DNA of 64,000 nt from Henricia sp. BOLD:AAB3569 (Eukaryota > Echinodermata > Asteroidea > Spinulosida > Echinasteridae): positions 682,001 to 746,000 of the forward strand of contig JBBELK010001000.1 of the NCBI GenBank assembly GCA_037783545.1. Direction: 5' to 3'. Below are positions 39,001 to 45,000 of this stretch, one piece after another. A model generated the notes under the pieces. It searched no databases. It was not told the origin of the DNA and saw only the letters and a list, made by a program, of their open reading frames with translations. A program made the position numbers and the translations under genes. Numbering within the stretch: the stretch's first letter is position 1; every line of letters starts with the position of its first letter.

Positions 39001-42000
39001 TATTGAATAGGAGTTTGGTGTCCCGGTTTATCTACGCCAATGAAAATTGGCTGTAGAATGAGTTTGCATTAACCTTGGTGCCGTATCTACACACAAACAT
39101 TAAATTTAAGCGGCATTTGTTGAAATAAAAATAAGAATTTTTTACTGGGAAACTACTTTCAATCACTAAAAACACTTGGAAATCTTAAAAAGCATGTCAC
39201 ACTTTTGGACCCCTAATTTTGGAAATTACCCAGGAAAAATAAAAAATAAAAAAATTAAGCTTGATTGTGATTTGATAAGCAAACCTCATTTTACTTTTTA
39301 ATTTAAACCAACCTTTTTCTCCTCTGAATCGGCCAGCTCAAACGGCACCTTCTGTCGTCTTTTGGGAGGCAACTGGGTCAGCACCTTTTGAAAGATGGAT
39401 AAGAAACAAAGTACTTTCATGCAATGCAATGATGAAGTATGTTAAGATTAGTCGTGCCTAGTCTAGATTATTGTTGCACAGTTATTATATTATTATATTA
39501 TATTATTTCTCTATTTTATCCAATGGGTCGACACTTTTTGCGTAGAGAGCCCTATTAGGACGACGCGCTCTATTAGGTCAACAATTTGGTGTAGGCCCAA
39601 TATTTTGGAGGTCAAAATCAATTCTTTTTAAAGGTCAAAATCCATCTTTTTCAAATCGAAAACCATTTTTATTAGGTCTAGAACCATCTCTCTAGGTCTG
39701 GAACCATATTTGGAACCTTTGGGTAACAGAATTTTGGTGTCCAATCAATGTTTTTTAGCTGAAATTTCGGTGGTAGTTTGGCAAAGTCTTTCAGGCGTGT
39801 CGTCCCTTTGCAGCATTAAGTGATATTATTATTATTATTATTATTGTGCCTTGGTTACACTATCGTCAGTTTTTAGTGGTACCGCCTGCACTAAGTGAGC
39901 TGTTCTCGAGCGATACCGCTGTCGGTACCGGCGGTTAGATTTGTGTGTCTTCCCTAACCCAATTTTGACCCGTGCAAAGGATCCATGCCATTTACTTTGG
40001 CAACCATTTTGTGTTTATTCCAACCTGTTCTTTCTCTCGTCTGATCATGATTGTCTGCACCAGTTGTTTGTGTAATTCATCCAGATTAGAGGCACCACTG
40101 AAAATGACAAATAAGACCAATCATTGGAAACAGTTACTGAACAGATTGACAGAGAGTCATCATGATTCGCACCCTCTAAAGATTGGATATGTCCAACATC
40201 GTACAATTACTGTAAAAAACATGTATTGATTGCTTTCCGTGACGTAGAACATCCGGGAATGTTTGGTGGTCAACGTACATGCGCGCGCCACTAGACGCAC
40301 ATGGGCACGCGTAAAAAATACTCACCAGCGTATTTTCATTCGAAGATGCCGCACACGCGCGTTGCAATACGTTCACATTATTTAGCATGCACTCAGCTTG
40401 TAAAACTAAAAAGGTGCTTTTGCTTGATCACAATTTTTAGCCTGAAGAAATACATTTTATCTTTATCGTTACAACAGCCATGGCGCAAGGTTATAAAGCA
40501 AGATTATAAAGCAAGGTTAAGTAACAAAGGTAAGTGCAACCGATGCGCTTTTATTGCTTTTTTTAGCCGGTTATCACTCGAGCCACGTTGGTCATGAAAA
40601 AATGACAACCAAAATGGTGGATGGAACGGGTGACGTCACCGGAAAGCAATAAATAAAGGTGTGTTCCCATTGGACTTTTTTCGTGCTACCTTGCAGGAAA
40701 TTACCATGGTAATTACCTTGCGTTAACATTCTTCTGTGTAATCCTACCGTGCGTTCCCATTTGCCTTTTGTTTTCAGTACAGAAAGTTACTGCAACCACG
40801 CTGTAAACTTCCCCTGTGCATGCCAGTTATTTACTGCAGTGTCGTGTTATTTTTACAGGGCGAAACTGTTCCCACTGGACTAAAATACAGCCTCGTGAAA
40901 CTACCGCGACTGAGCAGAAAGTTCCCGTGGCCTCTCTCGTCCTGTACATTTTACATTGTGGCTGCGGTAATTTGACTTCTCCGTGTGTCCCCATTGGACT
41001 TAAAGGCCCATTGTATCATTTGCAATGACCCAATTTTGTTTTTCATGAGTTGACAAGAAAAACCCTACTCAAAGTGTTGATAGCAATGGTAACAAACACC
41101 ACATGAATTAATTTCTGTCCAAAATGGTTTTTTTATGTTGGAAATTGACAACCGAAGGTAGTTTTTTTACCATTAATTTGTACACAAAATCCATATATAG
41201 AATGTCAAGGTTTTTTGAAGCATTGATGCATCTAAGTAGCTAAAGTTTCTTCAGGCTAGTTTACCAACATTCTTCCTTAGATATGTTACACTCTTATTCC
41301 ACGAATCTGTAAAGTTTTATCTTGCAAATGATACATAGGGCCTTTAACTGTGTAATTCTACTGCACAACCATGGTAGTTTAACCAAAAAAAATGTCCAAA
41401 GGGAACACCATTTAAGGTGCATTTTTTTCACCACAGCAAAAATAAAAAGTCGGGGTGTACCTTATACACAGAGATAGCCACCCGGTTTCATTTCTGTTTC
41501 GACCAAAGTACAGGGCATAGAAACCAGTTTAGGTTCACTTTTTAGACCCGCCCTCGCCCACTTGTACGCAAAACAAGTGACGCAAAACTTGTGACGTCAC
41601 CCATATACTTTAACGTTGGGTGTACGCATTGGCTCTAACCCCCCTCCCCTCCTCCGTGCGTACGTACTTTATGGACGGCCCCAAATGCAGGAATTGCGTG
41701 TCTAATACTTACGATGTATCCCACCTTCGCTGTGGTCCAAAGTTTATCCAATGTGCGTTGCAGTAATGCTTTACAAACTGCAACCAGCTACCCATTACCC
41801 CCTTCTGCACGCTGTCAATCTGTGTAAATAACTAGCCGAAGGAAAAAAACACTTAAAAACCTTGCAAATTAACTGGTGTATCATTTCCAAGATAATTTTC
41901 TTTTTTACAGATTCCTGGAAATAGGGTATAGCATATCTAAAGAAAAACATTGGTAAACTAGCTCTCAGAAATTTTAGCTACATAGATGCAGCAATACTTC

Positions 42001-45000
42001 AGACAATTTTTTTTGGTGTTAACCATTAGTCCTTAAAGCGCCCGAAACCGCCCTGCAGCTTTCTCCTCAAAATGCCCAAAACCTCCCTGTATTTCTTCCA
42101 TGTTCAACTCAGCGAAATTCAAGTTTCTGCAAACACACCCTCAATTGATAAGCATGTACTCATAGCTTGACTCATCCTCTTTCAAATATTGTGTTCAGTA
42201 AGGGTGGCTACTATTGGATAACTTTGGTTATTGACCTTGACAAGGAACATTACTTAACATTACCAGAAAGCTCTGAGGAGTAATAAGACACTTGTTACCA
42301 GTGAGAGCTGTAGACCTTTATCACGGTTCGGCCATCTTCCCTTTCCCCTATTAAAATCAGCATAACCAAAGCGAGGCTTGCAGGAAGAAATAATTTGGCC
42401 CAGTGTTGAAATTGTTCATTGTGTGCTTCACAATGACATAAGCTCAGCGCGATCACGCTAACGCGCAGCACGGACAATGATTCTCTCAAAACAACAACGG
42501 AAGATTACACACGCTATCGCGCAGTCGTGCATAAATGTCAATTGGGTTTAATAAAGGACAATTCCGGAAATTCAAATTTACACTTTAGAGACTTTGAGGG
42601 CTTGTTATGCTTCCCGTATTCAAGTTGTTTGATTTTAAACACATGTTCTTCAAGCATCATTGATGGAAGTGTAATTCCTGAAAAACTTATTGTAATGCCA
42701 TTCTCAATATGCGTGGTACATCCAAAAATATCTCGGTTTCGGATGTACTCATTAAGTACGTCCAAAACCGAGGGTTTTGGGGACCCTACACACTTAATAC
42801 TGAGAATGGCATTGCAATCACTTTTTCAGGAATTACACTTCCATTAATGATGCTTGAAGAACATGTGTTTAAAATCAAACAACTTGAATACGTAAAGCAT
42901 TACAAGCCTTCAAAGTCTCTGAAGTGTAAATTTGAGTTTCTGGAATTGCCCTAAGGTCAATTGTACAAAATGCACGAGTGCACACATTGTTTTTTAAAAA
43001 TCACCTTCAATTGTTAGTTTCTTACAGAAAGTACCATCTTGGAAAGAAATAAATGGTTCTGGTTACCATTGCTACCAATGGTTTGAGCAAGGTTTTTCTT
43101 GTCAACTCATCAAGTAAAATGGTCTATGAGAAATTCAGTTGAAGCCAATACCTCAGCAGGCCTTGCTAGGGCCGGTGTGCCAGTGAGAAGCATGACCCTC
43201 TTGGCCCGGTGTAGCAACGGTACCAGAAGTTTGGTCCGTGCCGCATTGCGATTCTTCAGATAATGCGACTCGTCGACTATCACGACGCGGAAGTCCTGAT
43301 GCGTTAAGGCTTGCATCAGGGTCTTGCTGTCATTACGGAACAATCCGTAGCCGACCAGTGAAATACGACATTTGGAGATGTTCCTGTTAGGAAGGAGGTT
43401 AAGACAAAATAGAATTTCTGATTTGGAGATAGAAATCTGATTTTGATAGCTTTTTACACCCCTACCCTACTGCAAGGAAAATTTAAATAAGGGAATAAAT
43501 GTGTGGGAAGGCCCTGTAGATGATCTGTTTTTTAGCCATTCTACGAATAAAACCATTATAAATCAAAAGAAAGACATCAACAAACTCATCCGAAGAAATT
43601 TCAGCTTTGTCAAATGTACCATGTTTAAAAAAACCATGAAAATCCATATGCATTTTCCTGGTCTTGGCGGGGTGTTTCAAATATTCGTTCTCAGTTGATT
43701 GGGTACTATGTGGCTTGCGTCATGCACTCTGTGGCGCACATCATACTGCGTGTGCGCGCGATCCATAAAAATGCAGCGCGTTGGAACACGCACATGCAGT
43801 ACACAGCGCCTATGCATTTTGGACCGCGTAGATGCGAACCAAAAATAATAATTTCATCTTTACGGATTATTTTCTGGTAAAATTATATCATTTTGAGCGA
43901 AAACCTTTCATTGGGTAGTTGCTATTAATTAAATCTTTACTTTCAAAACTTTTCCCCTGTAAACTCGTCGATTTCTTTTTGGGGTCATTGCAAATGATAC
44001 ACTGGGCCTTTAAGCTGTACGTTTAAAACTCCATTCTCACTAGAGAAATCATTTTGTTAGACGGAGATCAGTTAATCATCGTTAGTTAATGAAACGTGGG
44101 TTCACATCTCACTTAACGAAAATCGAACGAAGATCGAATGAAGAGCGGCACCGTTCACATTAGGCGACCACTAATGAAGATTGATTGAAGCTGTGGGATG
44201 CTACTATGCTGTCAGCACATGCGCGTCGAGCGTCGAGCTTCAAGTGACTGACACGCTGTGTGGTTTTCGAATGGTGCATCAAAAACAACGCTTGCTGTGC
44301 GCTTGACACACAACGACCTTGTGCAACCAGGCCTGCCACATTACAAATTTGTTCACATTACAAATTTGCCTCGTCAAATGAAGCGATCTCTTTGTCGAAT
44401 GAAGATATTTTGTTTCGTCGAACAAAGAGATTCTAATCTCTTTGTTACATGTGCCTCGTTGCTGTAAATTCAAACTTGCATCAGGTTGCAGATGAATATT
44501 TTTAGCCAGAATATGACAGAATAGTTCAAAATGAGCTGCAAGCTGTTTACAACTGGCAAGTTGTCAGACCGATTAAATCTTGAAGTATGTAACCATTTAG
44601 AAAAAGTATGTAAAAAAATGTGACCGGCTCAACCAAAACCCAACACTTGTGATGAAAATTCAAAATTTAAGTTTTGGTATCAGCAATAGTATGCATACAA
44701 AAAGGTATCTTTTAAAACATGTTTGAGGAAATTCTGATAATTTTTGGCGAAGTTATGACCAATTAAAGTATGACAGATCAGAAAAGGTGAAATGGAGCTA
44801 TTGGTCTTTAAAGTTTGACAAACTAGTTGATTATTTAATTTTTTGTCAATAATATGAGGAATTTTGAGACAGTTCAAACAACAAAACAAATCTTGAATGT
44901 ATCCCGATGTTCAAGTTGATTCTGCCAAATTTTCAAGTTGGTCCCAGAGGCCATTTTTTAAGGTTGTGGGCCCATATCACGTAATGGGAAATGCCGAGAA

